Shown one piece after another: positions 1-8,555 of a stretch of 64,000 nt of DNA. Position 1 is the stretch's first letter; each line of letters opens with the position of its first letter. The notes beneath the pieces are model-generated. The model had not been told where the DNA came from. It saw only the letters and a list, made by a program, of their open reading frames with translations, and searched no databases. The position numbers and the translations under genes are program-made. The DNA is from Pontibacter russatus (GTDB taxonomy: Bacteria; Bacteroidota; Bacteroidia; Cytophagales; Hymenobacteraceae): contig NZ_CP047984.1 in assembly GCF_009931655.1 (NCBI RefSeq), positions 62,001 to 126,000 on the forward strand, read 5' to 3'.

Positions 1-1
1 T

Positions 2-550
2 AGGGGCATTTTATTAACTAATGGAACAGTGAATTTTGAAGATAATAATGTAGATAGTGTGATCGATAAATATCTTGACTTTTTTTCTCCCCATAAAGGA
101 TTGTCAACATCTTATTTATTTGAAGTTCCGAGTGAAGGAGGTATAAAAAAGGTAGAATTACTTAACTTAAATCATGCTGTTATCAAAAATAATGACACAC
201 TTAAATTTAAGTTACAGATTCACAATCCTGAAGCAATTGATTATACATACGTTGCACAAGTTTTTTATAAGGGAATAAAACTATTCGAAAATTTTAATTT
301 TGATCCTTCAAGAGAGAAAATATGTAAGGTTACTCCTGATTCAGAAAATTTCTTATATTTTACATTACCTAAAGGTATGTTGAATAAAGGGCTATATACT
401 GTAAAATTTGCTATGTTACTGCCTAAAATAAAAAGAGTACACATGACAGATGAAATTCCCTTTGAAGTTAGTGTTATTAACTCTGGACATGAAAAAGTGT
501 TAGAGAATAGAAATGAAATTTTTTTTCTGAATAACTGTTGGACAACTTGA
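2..550 (+). CDS. Wzt-like polysaccharide ABC transporter ATP-binding protein, C-terminal part (5' truncated by window edge)
   Basis: The reading frame is open to the left edge of the window, so the GTG at 29 is not a convincing start. Codons from position 2 read RGILLTNGTVNFED and then VIDKYL. This matches the end of the nucleotide-binding domain of O-antigen/teichoic-acid exporters (Wzt/TagH type), where a glycine-rich strand is followed by a VI-x-x-YL helix. The remaining ~150 residues are predicted beta-rich and resemble the C-terminal carbohydrate-recognition domain of Wzt proteins, which binds the finished glycan before export. Walker motifs would lie outside the window. The next gene starts 1 bp after the stop, so they are co-transcribed. 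Assignment rests on this short conserved stretch plus the neighbouring glycosyltransferases. Confidence 0.75.
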   Translation, partial: RGILLTNGTVNFEDNNVDSVIDKYLDFFSPHKGLSTSYLFEVPSEGGIKKVELLNLNHAVIKNNDTLKFKLQIHNPEAIDYTYVAQVFYKGIKLFENFNFDPSREKICKVTPDSENFLYFTLPKGMLNKGLYTVKFAMLLPKIKRVHMTDEIPFEVSVINSGHEKVLENRNEIFFLNNCWTT

Positions 551-551
551 A

Positions 552-1517
552 ATGAATATCTTAGTAGCTACAAATCATCTAAGAATGGTAGGAGGTACTG
601 AAAACTACTCTTACGCGCTAATCGAAGAATTACTAAGAAGAAATCACCAAGTTGAATATTTCTCATTTGAGAAAGGGAAGGTTTCTGACCTTATAGAGCA
701 TAACCTTAAAGTTCCATTTTTCACTGGTAATAAGAGTTATGATTTGATCTTAGCAAATCATAATACAATAGTAGATTCACTTTGGAAATTTGGTTTTATC
801 ATACAGACTTGTCACGGTATATATCCTTTATTAGAGCAACCTTCCTTATATGCAGATGCACATGTGTCAATTTCTAATGAAGTTCAGGTGCATCTTGCGA
901 GTAAAGGCTTCAATAGCAAAATTATTTATAATGGCATAAATTGCGACAGATTTACGATCTCAAATCCTATAAACGAGAGACTGACTTCTGTGGCTTCTTT
1001 TTGCCAATCAGATGAAGCGAATGAATTGGTGGAAAAGGCTTGTGAGGTTTTAAATATTAAGTTTTTGAGAGTTAGTAAATTTGAAGAAAACTTTTGGAAT
1101 ATAGAGAAAGTAATAAACAGAGCTGACCTAATTGTGGGTTTAGGAAGGTCAGCCTATGATGCAATGGCATGTGGAAGACCTGTAGTTATATTTGATAAAA
1201 GGAAATATTCAAATAATTATGGAGATGGTTACGTTAAAGATAATTTAGGTTTTATTATGCTCAATAATTGCTCTGGAAGATACTACAAACAAAATTATAC
1301 TGTTTCCTCCTTAGTAGAGGAATTTCTCAAATATGATCCTAAAGATGGATTATATTTGAGAAACTTCGCCTTAAGATATCTTAACATAAAGAATCAGGTT
1401 GATTCATATTTAAATTATGCTGACTTATCAAAAGAACTTGATTATAAAAGTATTTATAAAATAAGAGCTAAGAAAGCTGTATATCGTTTCTTGAAGAAAT
1501 TTGTAAAGTCTCATTAG
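552..1517 (+). CDS. Glycosyltransferase family 4-like protein
   Basis: A 321-residue protein opening with MNILVATNHLRMVGGTENYS, the first beta-strand and GGTE loop typical of GT-B glycosyltransferases. A donor-site-like segment (RADLIVGLGRSAYDAMACGRPVVIFD, about residues 192-217) matches the GT4 E/D-x7-E region in position but is weak in sequence. It is shorter than usual GT4 enzymes (360-400 residues), with the loss mainly in the second Rossmann domain. The sugar donor and acceptor cannot be told. It starts 1 bp after the Wzt-like gene and ends inside a perfect 21-bp hairpin, which probably closes this transcription unit. The DNA is very AT-rich. Confidence 0.75.
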   Translation: MNILVATNHLRMVGGTENYSYALIEELLRRNHQVEYFSFEKGKVSDLIEHNLKVPFFTGNKSYDLILANHNTIVDSLWKFGFIIQTCHGIYPLLEQPSLYADAHVSISNEVQVHLASKGFNSKIIYNGINCDRFTISNPINERLTSVASFCQSDEANELVEKACEVLNIKFLRVSKFEENFWNIEKVINRADLIVGLGRSAYDAMACGRPVVIFDKRKYSNNYGDGYVKDNLGFIMLNNCSGRYYKQNYTVSSLVEEFLKYDPKDGLYLRNFALRYLNIKNQVDSYLNYADLSKELDYKSIYKIRAKKAVYRFLKKFVKSH

Positions 1518-1562
1518 TAGCTCAATAAATATATATCAAACGATATATATTTATTGAGCTAC
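1517..1562. terminator. Perfect 21-bp inverted repeat with 4-nt loop
   Basis: Arms at 1517-1537 and 1542-1562 are exact reverse complements around the loop AAAC. The left arm starts on the last base of the preceding stop codon. There is no T-tract, so it may be an atypical terminator, an mRNA-stabilising 3' hairpin, or an insertion footprint. Confidence 0.6.
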
Positions 1563-1636
1563 AACATTAGTGAGATACAATCTTTCTAAGTTATATTTTG
1601 CAAACATACCTTTATAAATACTCTTAAACAAGAAGG

Positions 1637-2587
1637 ATGCATCTAGTTACTGTAATAGTTCCAAACTATAACCATTCTCAATACTTAAAAAAAAGGATTG
1701 ATACAATTTTATATCAATCATATCAAGATTTGGAAATCATCATTCTTGATGATTGCTCTACAGATAACAGCAAAGATATTATAGAACAGTATAGAATTTG
1801 CTCAAAAGTAAGTCACATTATTTATAACAAAGCAAATAGCGGTAGTACTTTTGCACAATGGAATAAAGGAATTAATCTTGCAGCCGGAAAGTATATTTGG
1901 GTTGCTGAAAGTGATGATTGGTGCGAGCATTCATTCCTTGAGAAAATGATGAATGTTTTTGAGGCAGATGCTACTTTGGGGTTAGTTTATTGCCAATCCT
2001 GGAAAGTAAATGAACAGGATGAAATTATCGGCAATATGAAGGAATGGACAGATTATGTTGATAATGAACACTGGAATCATGATTTTAAAAGCAGTGGCAA
2101 ACAGGAACTACAGAGTTATTTCTATTTAAGAAATACGATCCCCAATGCAAGCGCTGTAGTTTTCAAAAAAGCGTTATTTGCTCCACTTTCTCCTCAAGTT
2201 CTGAAAATGCGGTTATGCGGAGATAAAATGGTCTGGACAGATTTATTGTCGCAGACGAATATTTATTTCATAGCTGACTCTTTGAATTATTTCAGGTTCC
2301 ATAGTAACAATGTACGTTCAGGCATTCATTCTATCCAGAACCTTTATGAGAATTTTGTATGGTTTCACTATTTTAGCAAACGCATTCCTTTAAGTAAAGA
2401 AAAGTCTGCTCAGGTTAAACTGTGGCTGATGAACTGGTGGCAAAAAGTTGGCCGGGGTAATTATCAAAGCAAGTTTTTCAAGCGTATACTTTTATATGCT
2501 TTTAAAATAGATATTTCTTTTGGCTTTAAAGTATTAAACAATCTTATAGCAACTACTAAGTGGAAACAATGGAAAAGGACTGTGTAG
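1637..2587 (+). CDS. Glycosyltransferase family 2
   Basis: A 316-residue GT-A fold enzyme. The N-terminus MHLVTVIVPNYNHSQYLKKR, the nucleotide-binding DDCSTDNSKDII (about 38-49) and the ESDDW acidic motif (about 95-99, DxD-like metal site) are classic GT2 signatures. It would transfer a sugar from a nucleotide donor on the cytoplasmic face; donor and acceptor are not predictable. No transmembrane segment is evident. A 119-bp gap with a strong hairpin separates it from the previous gene, so it probably starts a new unit of overlapping glycosyltransferase genes. Its end overlaps the next gene. AT-rich, like its neighbours. Confidence 0.88.
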   Translation: MHLVTVIVPNYNHSQYLKKRIDTILYQSYQDLEIIILDDCSTDNSKDIIEQYRICSKVSHIIYNKANSGSTFAQWNKGINLAAGKYIWVAESDDWCEHSFLEKMMNVFEADATLGLVYCQSWKVNEQDEIIGNMKEWTDYVDNEHWNHDFKSSGKQELQSYFYLRNTIPNASAVVFKKALFAPLSPQVLKMRLCGDKMVWTDLLSQTNIYFIADSLNYFRFHSNNVRSGIHSIQNLYENFVWFHYFSKRIPLSKEKSAQVKLWLMNWWQKVGRGNYQSKFFKRILLYAFKIDISFGFKVLNNLIATTKWKQWKRTV

Positions 2588-3528
2588 CTGTTTATGTTAT
2601 AGTTGTGTTATATAATGGCGCAAAATGGATTGGCAAATGTTTTGATAGTTTAAGAAATAGCACAATACCTGTTAAAATAATTGCCATAGATAATTGTTCT
2701 AAAGATAACAGTGTAAATCTTGTAAAAATAAATTACCCTGAAATAAGGCTTATTGAAGCTGGTGAGAATTTAGGTTTTGGAAGAGCTAACAATATTGGTT
2801 TGGCTATAGCCATTGAAGAAGGAGCAGACTATGTTTTTCTACTTAACCAGGATGCATACATACAGGAGGATACTATAGAAAAGCTAATTTATATAGCGCA
2901 GAAAAATAAGAATTTAGGCATTATCAGCCCCATTCATTTAGACGGAAGTTGGAATAAGCTAGACTATAACTTCTCAACTTATTTAGACCCTAACAAAACT
3001 CCTTCAATAATTTCTGATGCATTAACTTTTAAAGTTAGCGAATATTATTTGACAACTTATGTGAATGCTGCAGCCTGGTTAATTACTAAAGAATGTATTT
3101 TGAAGGTAGGTGGCTTTGATCCTATTTTCCCTCATTATGGGGAGGATGATGATTATTTGCAAAGAACTATCATTAAGGGTTACAAAATAGCTCTTACTCC
3201 ATCTGCTTTTATAGCTCATGATCGCATACATCAGCCAAACTCTTTAATAACGAAAAATTTTAAACGGAAACTAATACACAACACACTAATACTTAAAGAT
3301 CTCAGATATCAATATAAATCAAATATTAATGCTTTTATTATTAATCAGGTAACAGATATTTTTAAGAAGATTTTATTTAGACAATTCAGGTTAGCTCTCT
3401 TCATTTTAAGGACTTTTATGTTATCCTTACTAAATTTGAATAAAATTCGTCAATCTCGCTCTAAATCCCTAAAGGATGTTATGCCTTTTTTAGAAGCCGA
3501 TAATAATTTCAAACATGTTAACAGTTAA
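2569..3528 (+). CDS. Glycosyltransferase family 2, rhamnosyltransferase-like
   Basis: About 319 residues. The sequence YVIVVLYNGAKWIGKCFDSL, followed by DNCSKDNS and a NQDAYI acidic motif, is typical of the GT2 subgroup annotated as rhamnosyltransferases (WbbL/RfbF-like). The HYGEDDDYLQR motif around residue 205 fits the catalytic-base region. I prefer the ATG at 2569 over an in-frame GTG at 2560; either way it overlaps the previous gene (19 or 28 bp), implying translational coupling. Rhamnose specificity is only a subfamily tendency, and no dTDP-rhamnose genes lie in the window. Confidence 0.85.
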   Translation: MEKDCVAVYVIVVLYNGAKWIGKCFDSLRNSTIPVKIIAIDNCSKDNSVNLVKINYPEIRLIEAGENLGFGRANNIGLAIAIEEGADYVFLLNQDAYIQEDTIEKLIYIAQKNKNLGIISPIHLDGSWNKLDYNFSTYLDPNKTPSIISDALTFKVSEYYLTTYVNAAAWLITKECILKVGGFDPIFPHYGEDDDYLQRTIIKGYKIALTPSAFIAHDRIHQPNSLITKNFKRKLIHNTLILKDLRYQYKSNINAFIINQVTDIFKKILFRQFRLALFILRTFMLSLLNLNKIRQSRSKSLKDVMPFLEADNNFKHVNS

Positions 3529-4387
3529 TGTACCTCTTTTTTCAGTACTTATAGCTAACTATAATAATGGGGAATATTTATTAGAAGCTATAGACTCTAT
3601 TCTCAAGCAAACTTACAAAAATTGGGAAATAGTCATTGTTGATGACTGTTCTATCGACAATTCCCAGCAACTTTATAAAGAACTTAGACTCAACAGTAAA
3701 ATCAAAATATTTACCAACGATAAGAACAGAGGTTGCGGCTATACTAAAAGCAGATGTGTAGCCGAAGCTAAAGGTGAATTGTGTGGGTTTTTAGATCCGG
3801 ATGATGTTCTTGACCTGGAAGCTTTGGAAATAATGACTCAAAAGCATTTAGAACAGCCTATACATAGTTTAATATACTCAACTCATTACGAATGGTATAG
3901 TAAAGATTTAGAGTCTATTAGGCAATCAAACCATGTCGGCTCTATACCTTCTAATAAAACTCAGTTGACATTTAAGGGTCCAAAAATTTCTCACTTTGCC
4001 TCTTTTAAAAAAGAGTTATATCTACGTTCCGGTGGAATATCACCCTATTTAAGAAGGGCTGTAGACCAAGATTTGTATTTTAAATTAGAAGAACAGGGAC
4101 CTGTCTTATTTATTAATAAGCCTTTATACTATTATAGACAGCATACACATGGTATTTCACAGGGTATTAATGTACCAGCCGCGAGATTATTCCATTTAGA
4201 TGCAATATTTGATGCTTATAAAAGAAGACAAAACATTAACATAGATAATATAAATTTTAAAGAATATCTTAATTACAAGATTGAATATCAAAATTTGATA
4301 AAGATAAGAAGCTCCTCGATTATAAAGCATATTCAATGCGATATTAAATCCCTATTATTTAAAATTTTGCTTAAAGTAGTCTTTTAA
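3515..4387 (+). CDS. Glycosyltransferase family 2
   Basis: A 290-residue GT2 enzyme with FSVLIANYNNGEYLLEAIDS, VDDCSIDNS and the metal-binding LDPDDVLD (about residues 92-99). The ATG at 3515 overlaps the upstream gene by 14 bp. The C-terminal half contains RRAVDQDLYFKLEEQG, equivalent to the ED acceptor-site motif, and YYYRQHTHGIS, common in GT2 proteins of O-antigen clusters. Substrate unknown. Part of the AT-rich overlapping series 1637-6151. Confidence 0.87.
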   Translation: MLTVNVPLFSVLIANYNNGEYLLEAIDSILKQTYKNWEIVIVDDCSIDNSQQLYKELRLNSKIKIFTNDKNRGCGYTKSRCVAEAKGELCGFLDPDDVLDLEALEIMTQKHLEQPIHSLIYSTHYEWYSKDLESIRQSNHVGSIPSNKTQLTFKGPKISHFASFKKELYLRSGGISPYLRRAVDQDLYFKLEEQGPVLFINKPLYYYRQHTHGISQGINVPAARLFHLDAIFDAYKRRQNINIDNINFKEYLNYKIEYQNLIKIRSSSIIKHIQCDIKSLLFKILLKVVF

Positions 4388-4388
4388 T

Positions 4389-5264
4389 TTGAATCCTCTG
4401 TTTTCTATAATCGTCACGACGTATAATAGACCACAGCTCTTAAAGAGAGCTGTGGATAGTATTATAAATCAAATTAATAATGAGTGGGAAATTATTATTG
4501 TTAATGATGGATCAGATATTGCTTATACAATAGATTTCGAAAGTATCAATTCAAATATTCGTTATTATTATAAGCAAAATTCTGGACTTCCTAGTTCGAG
4601 AAATTTTGGTATATCCAAAGCAAAAGGCAATTACATATGTTTTTTAGATGACGATGATGAATATTTACCTAATCATCTTCTGGTACTTGCAAATTTAATT
4701 AAAGAGAAACCTGGCGCTGGTCTTTATAGAACATTAACTAAAATTTCAAGCAGTGGTAAAGTAACATTACAGGAATTTAATTACAATGCTGATGCTAATA
4801 CAGTTCAGAATCTTTTCTCCTGCATGTTAACTGTAAATAATGTATGTATCCCTAGCGAGGTTTTTGAGCAATATCGTTTTGATCCTTCTATTCCTATAGC
4901 AGAAGATTATGATCTTTGGGTAAGAATAGCTCTGAGACATAATTTTGTCCTAGCAAAAGAATACACTACCATTTATTACATAGGTGCAGGCTCTATGTCT
5001 TTTGGAGATATTAAAAAATATCGTTTGTATACCAGAATATACTCCTATTTATTATCTCATCCATCTATTTCAAACTTTTTAGATAAAGAGGAAATTAATA
5101 ATATACTTTTTAAATATTATAAATTCTCAATCTATTATTCAGCTAATTTAAGGAACACTACAAGTGTATTATCTTCCTGCATCAAAGCTTTTAGATTTAG
5201 AAAGCAATATATATTTAGGAAAGAACCATATGTCCTCATTTTAAAATCAATTTTAAAAATATGA
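4389..5264 (+). CDS. Glycosyltransferase family 2
   Basis: A 291-residue GT2 enzyme: FSIIVTTYNRPQLLKRAVDS, then NDGSD, and the clear DxD-type motif FLDDDDEYLPNHL (about residues 88-100). IAEDYDLWVRIALRHN is the acceptor-side acidic motif. The start is a TTG 1 bp after the previous stop. No ATG lies upstream of the first conserved strand, so TTG is the best choice. It overlaps the next gene by 4 bp (ATGA). Substrate unknown. Confidence 0.86.
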   Translation: MNPLFSIIVTTYNRPQLLKRAVDSIINQINNEWEIIIVNDGSDIAYTIDFESINSNIRYYYKQNSGLPSSRNFGISKAKGNYICFLDDDDEYLPNHLLVLANLIKEKPGAGLYRTLTKISSSGKVTLQEFNYNADANTVQNLFSCMLTVNNVCIPSEVFEQYRFDPSIPIAEDYDLWVRIALRHNFVLAKEYTTIYYIGAGSMSFGDIKKYRLYTRIYSYLLSHPSISNFLDKEEINNILFKYYKFSIYYSANLRNTTSVLSSCIKAFRFRKQYIFRKEPYVLILKSILKI

Positions 5265-6151
5265 TTGTAATTCGTTTAATGGGAGGATTAGGGAACCAAA
5301 TGTTCCAATACGCTTTTGGTAGATATTTAGCTTTCAGAAATAATACATATCTTAAAATAGATTCAACTCTATTAGAGAGTAACGGTGGAGCAGTTACAAA
5401 AAGAGATTTCGAATTGCAAATCTTTAATATTGGATTTGTATACGCCACACCCAGTGAGATTAAAAAATTTAATGGAGTACCAAATGCCTCCTTCGTGGAT
5501 AAGATTTCCTATAGAATGCGCAGAATGCTAGGTATTCACAAACTTGTTGTGCAGCAAGGTAACTCCTTTAAACCAGAATATTTAAATTTGAAGGCTAACA
5601 CATGTATAGTTGGGAGGTGGCAGAGCTATAAATATTTTGAGGAGGTTGAACATTTGATTAGAAACGACTTTGAGTTTAAATGTTCTTTACCCACTGATTT
5701 AGAGCCTTTAATAGAAGCTATTAGAACTACTAATTCAATTTCAATTCATATTCGGAGGACTGATTATGTTTCGAATTCTTTATACGCAAGCAGATTAGGC
5801 TCTCTTCCGATTGAATATTATATAAAAGCTGTTAAGGTGATAAACTCTCTGGTTAATGATATAGCTTATTTTATATTCTCAGATGATATTGAATGGTGTG
5901 AAACTAATTTGAAATTTATTTCAGGTCCTACTACGTATGTAGATACTACTAACTATCCAAATTCTAATGAAATTGATCTTCATCTGATGTCTCTTTGCAA
6001 ACACCATATAATTTCTAACAGCACATTTGCCTGGTGGGGCGCATGGTTAGGTAAATTTGATGCTGGGGTTACTGTTGCACCTAATAAGTGGGCTATTTCA
6101 CCTGAATATGATGCAATAGATATCATCCCACCAAATTGGATGAGAATATAA
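5261..6151 (+). CDS. Alpha-1,2-fucosyltransferase (GT11)
   Basis: A 296-residue GT11 protein. The N-terminus reads MIVIRLMGGLGNQMFQYAFG, the family hallmark, and the GDP-fucose-binding motif HIRRTDYV lies at about residues 162-169. Near the C-terminus, FAWWGAWLG corresponds to the conserved SxFSWWGAWL motif. It transfers L-fucose from GDP-fucose to galactose-like acceptors, so the cluster's glycan probably carries terminal alpha-1,2-fucose. GDP-fucose synthesis genes are not in the window. It overlaps the upstream GT2 by ATGA, so it is translationally coupled. Acceptor identity is unknown. Confidence 0.93.
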   Translation: MIVIRLMGGLGNQMFQYAFGRYLAFRNNTYLKIDSTLLESNGGAVTKRDFELQIFNIGFVYATPSEIKKFNGVPNASFVDKISYRMRRMLGIHKLVVQQGNSFKPEYLNLKANTCIVGRWQSYKYFEEVEHLIRNDFEFKCSLPTDLEPLIEAIRTTNSISIHIRRTDYVSNSLYASRLGSLPIEYYIKAVKVINSLVNDIAYFIFSDDIEWCETNLKFISGPTTYVDTTNYPNSNEIDLHLMSLCKHHIISNSTFAWWGAWLGKFDAGVTVAPNKWAISPEYDAIDIIPPNWMRI

Positions 6152-6170
6152 GTTCTTAAATAATTGAACT

Positions 6171-7364
6171 ATGAAAGTAGGTTACTTCTCACATACCTCC
6201 ATAACTCCATCAGAAACTTTTATATATGATTTGTATAAAGGCTTAGAGCATAAAGGTCTCAACATTACATATTATTGCGGGAAATCTTCTGATGACGGCT
6301 CTGCTATAACTTCTATAGTATATACTGGTTATGCTGAAGAAGGTCTTAAAAAGTCTTTTTTAGCTTACAAAATTGGGCAAGTAGCAGGGAGAAAAGGCTT
6401 TAATTTTAAAAACGAGGTACAACAATATTATTCTTATAAGGTTTTAAAAAAAAGTGTGACTTCATTGCCTGATGTTGCTTATATAGACTATGCAACGTCG
6501 GCAACTTTACTTGTCGATTTCCTTTCCCACAACAAAATTCCATTCATTGTTCATGTTCATGGATATGATGTAACATCAGCTGTGAATGATGAGGTGTATA
6601 AGGAAAAACTTAAAATTGTTTTTTCTAAGGCAACATATATTATTGCTCCTTCACAACATCTAAGAAGGATGTTAATTTTATTAGGGTGTCCTGATATGAA
6701 AATACATGTGATTCATTATGCCGTTAATTCAAGTAAGATTATCCCTCTAAGTTGGGAAGCAAAATTGAAGAACGCACCTTCAATAATATTTTTAGGAAGA
6801 TTAACTCCAAAAAAGAATCCTGTTGCACTTTTGCACGCATTTAAGATAGTAAAAGATACTATTAAAAACTCACGATTAACTATTATAGGTGACGGAGAAC
6901 TAAGACATGAGGCTAGAGCCAAAGTTGGCGAATTAAATCTTAATAGTTCAATTGAGTTTTTAGGAGCATTACCACGTGAGAAAAGCTTTCCAATAATGAA
7001 TCAACATTGGGTGTATGCACAACATAGCGTTATTTCTTCCAATGGAGATCAGGAGGGTTTTCCAGTAAGTTTAGCTGAAGCTGCAGCACATGCCTTACCT
7101 ATTGTGTCAACCATTCATAGTGGAATACCCGAAAACGTTATCGATGGTGAGACAGGCTTTCTGGTTAATGAATTTAACTTTGAACTGATGGCTGAAAAGC
7201 TAATTTATCTTTTAAAGAATCCTGATATAGCAGAAAAGATGGGAGCGGCAGGGAGACAAAGGATACAAAGGATTTGTCAACCTGAATATAGGATTAACAC
7301 TATTGCTGAATTGATCGAAGAGGCATATATTCTCAGTAAACACAGTGATAACATAGATAAGTAG
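6171..7364 (+). CDS. Glycosyltransferase family 4 (WcaL/AmsK-like)
   Basis: A 397-residue GT-B enzyme. It opens with MKVGYFSHTSITPSETFIYD, the SETFI motif seen in colanic acid and exopolysaccharide GT4 enzymes, has HVHGYDV near residue 125, a second-domain start FLGRLTPKKN near residue 205, and the donor-binding EGFPVSLAEAAAHALPIVST (about 299-318). The E-x7-E retaining motif is therefore present. It lies 19 bp after the fucosyltransferase gene and is the last strongly AT-rich gene. The likely role is sugar addition during repeat-unit assembly; donor unknown. Confidence 0.88.
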   Translation: MKVGYFSHTSITPSETFIYDLYKGLEHKGLNITYYCGKSSDDGSAITSIVYTGYAEEGLKKSFLAYKIGQVAGRKGFNFKNEVQQYYSYKVLKKSVTSLPDVAYIDYATSATLLVDFLSHNKIPFIVHVHGYDVTSAVNDEVYKEKLKIVFSKATYIIAPSQHLRRMLILLGCPDMKIHVIHYAVNSSKIIPLSWEAKLKNAPSIIFLGRLTPKKNPVALLHAFKIVKDTIKNSRLTIIGDGELRHEARAKVGELNLNSSIEFLGALPREKSFPIMNQHWVYAQHSVISSNGDQEGFPVSLAEAAAHALPIVSTIHSGIPENVIDGETGFLVNEFNFELMAEKLIYLLKNPDIAEKMGAAGRQRIQRICQPEYRINTIAELIEEAYILSKHSDNIDK

Positions 7365-7402
7365 CATGAAGTATAATCCTAAAAATATTACCTAACTATA
7401 GA

Positions 7403-8548
7403 ATGCTATACATCACTTTAGGAGATCAACCATCAGGAGTTTATGAAGGTCAGGTGATTGATGTCTGCCACTTCCTAAATCAGAATTTCAATACTGATCT
7501 ACGTTTGGTAGCCTTTCTTTCCATAAGAGATTTCAAAACCAATAAGTATAAAATCAAGACCGGCTATCCCAGGTCCATTGTGCTGCCCATGTTCCCAAAG
7601 CTCAAAAATTGGCAACTTAACTCGATTACGCTGGCGCTGGTCTGCTTGCTTACTGGCGAGCGCGCTGCCATTTGCCGGAATGTATTAGCTACAAACATTG
7701 CCTTAACACTCAGGAAGGTTGGGTTGCTTAAAAAAGTATGTTACGATGGCAGAGGTGCGATAGCAGCAGAATGGGAAGAGTATGAGGTGGTGGAAGAGGA
7801 ATCTTTAAGGAAAGGAATTGCAAAGTATGAGAAAACTGCTGTGCTGGCATCAGACTATCGAATGGCAGTATCAACTAAATTAGTCTCTTACTGGCACGAA
7901 CGTTATGGTTATACTTCAAAAGCGCATATCCTTATCCCCTGCACTTTGAGTTATCATTTTGATATTACGCTTCCGGGTGAAGCAGAAATTGTTCAATTAA
8001 GGAATGAATTTGGGTACCAAAAAGATGATATTATTTTAGTTTATTCCGGATCTACGGCTGGTTGGCAGTCTTTTGCGCTTTTACAGGATTTCCTGCAACC
8101 TTTGTTAGCATCTAACACATCCGTGAAAGTTCTTTTTTTGTCCAAAGAGGATGAGAACAACAAAGCATTTAAAGATGCTTATCAGGAGCAGGTAGCTATT
8201 AGATGGCTGAAACCGGATGAAGTTAACAAATTTCTGACTATTGCTGATTATGGCATTCTTATACGTGAAAATACTGTTACTAATAAGGTTGCATCACCAA
8301 CAAAGTTTGCAGAATATATGATTTCTGGATTAGCAGTTATTATCACTCCTGATTTGGGCGATTATACGCAGTTTGTGATTAATAATAACTGTGGCTTTGT
8401 AACAGACGGAAATGATGTAGCAATTTTAAAACCCACGGCTTATGCAGAAAGAGTTAGATTGAACGAATTGGCAAAGCTGCATTTCATGAAAGAGTCAAGC
8501 GCCAACAGGCTACAATATGCGCAATTAGTTCAAACGCTTTCTATCTAA
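7403..8548 (+). CDS. Glycosyltransferase-like protein (GT-B fold, family uncertain)
   Basis: A 381-residue protein. The opening MLYITLGDQPSGVYEGQVID resembles the first strand and loop of GT-B enzymes from Bacteroidota capsule loci. A second-domain start lies near residue 215 (DIILVYSGSTAGWQ), and FAEYMISGLAVIITPDLGDY (about 303-322) occupies the donor-site position, although the usual E-x7-E is weak. Codon usage shifts here: the first ~150 bp is AT-rich like the left flank, while from about 7,560 onward it is GC-richer, making this gene a likely recombination boundary. No clear ribosome-binding site is seen. Exact activity is unknown. Confidence 0.65.
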   Translation: MLYITLGDQPSGVYEGQVIDVCHFLNQNFNTDLRLVAFLSIRDFKTNKYKIKTGYPRSIVLPMFPKLKNWQLNSITLALVCLLTGERAAICRNVLATNIALTLRKVGLLKKVCYDGRGAIAAEWEEYEVVEEESLRKGIAKYEKTAVLASDYRMAVSTKLVSYWHERYGYTSKAHILIPCTLSYHFDITLPGEAEIVQLRNEFGYQKDDIILVYSGSTAGWQSFALLQDFLQPLLASNTSVKVLFLSKEDENNKAFKDAYQEQVAIRWLKPDEVNKFLTIADYGILIRENTVTNKVASPTKFAEYMISGLAVIITPDLGDYTQFVINNNCGFVTDGNDVAILKPTAYAERVRLNELAKLHFMKESSANRLQYAQLVQTLSI

Positions 8549-8555
8549 ATATATA

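Noticed and set aside
29..550. Standalone hypothetical gene starting at GTG 29
   Set aside because: The frame is open upstream to the window edge and codons before 29 continue an ABC-transporter C-terminal motif, so this is the end of a larger gene.
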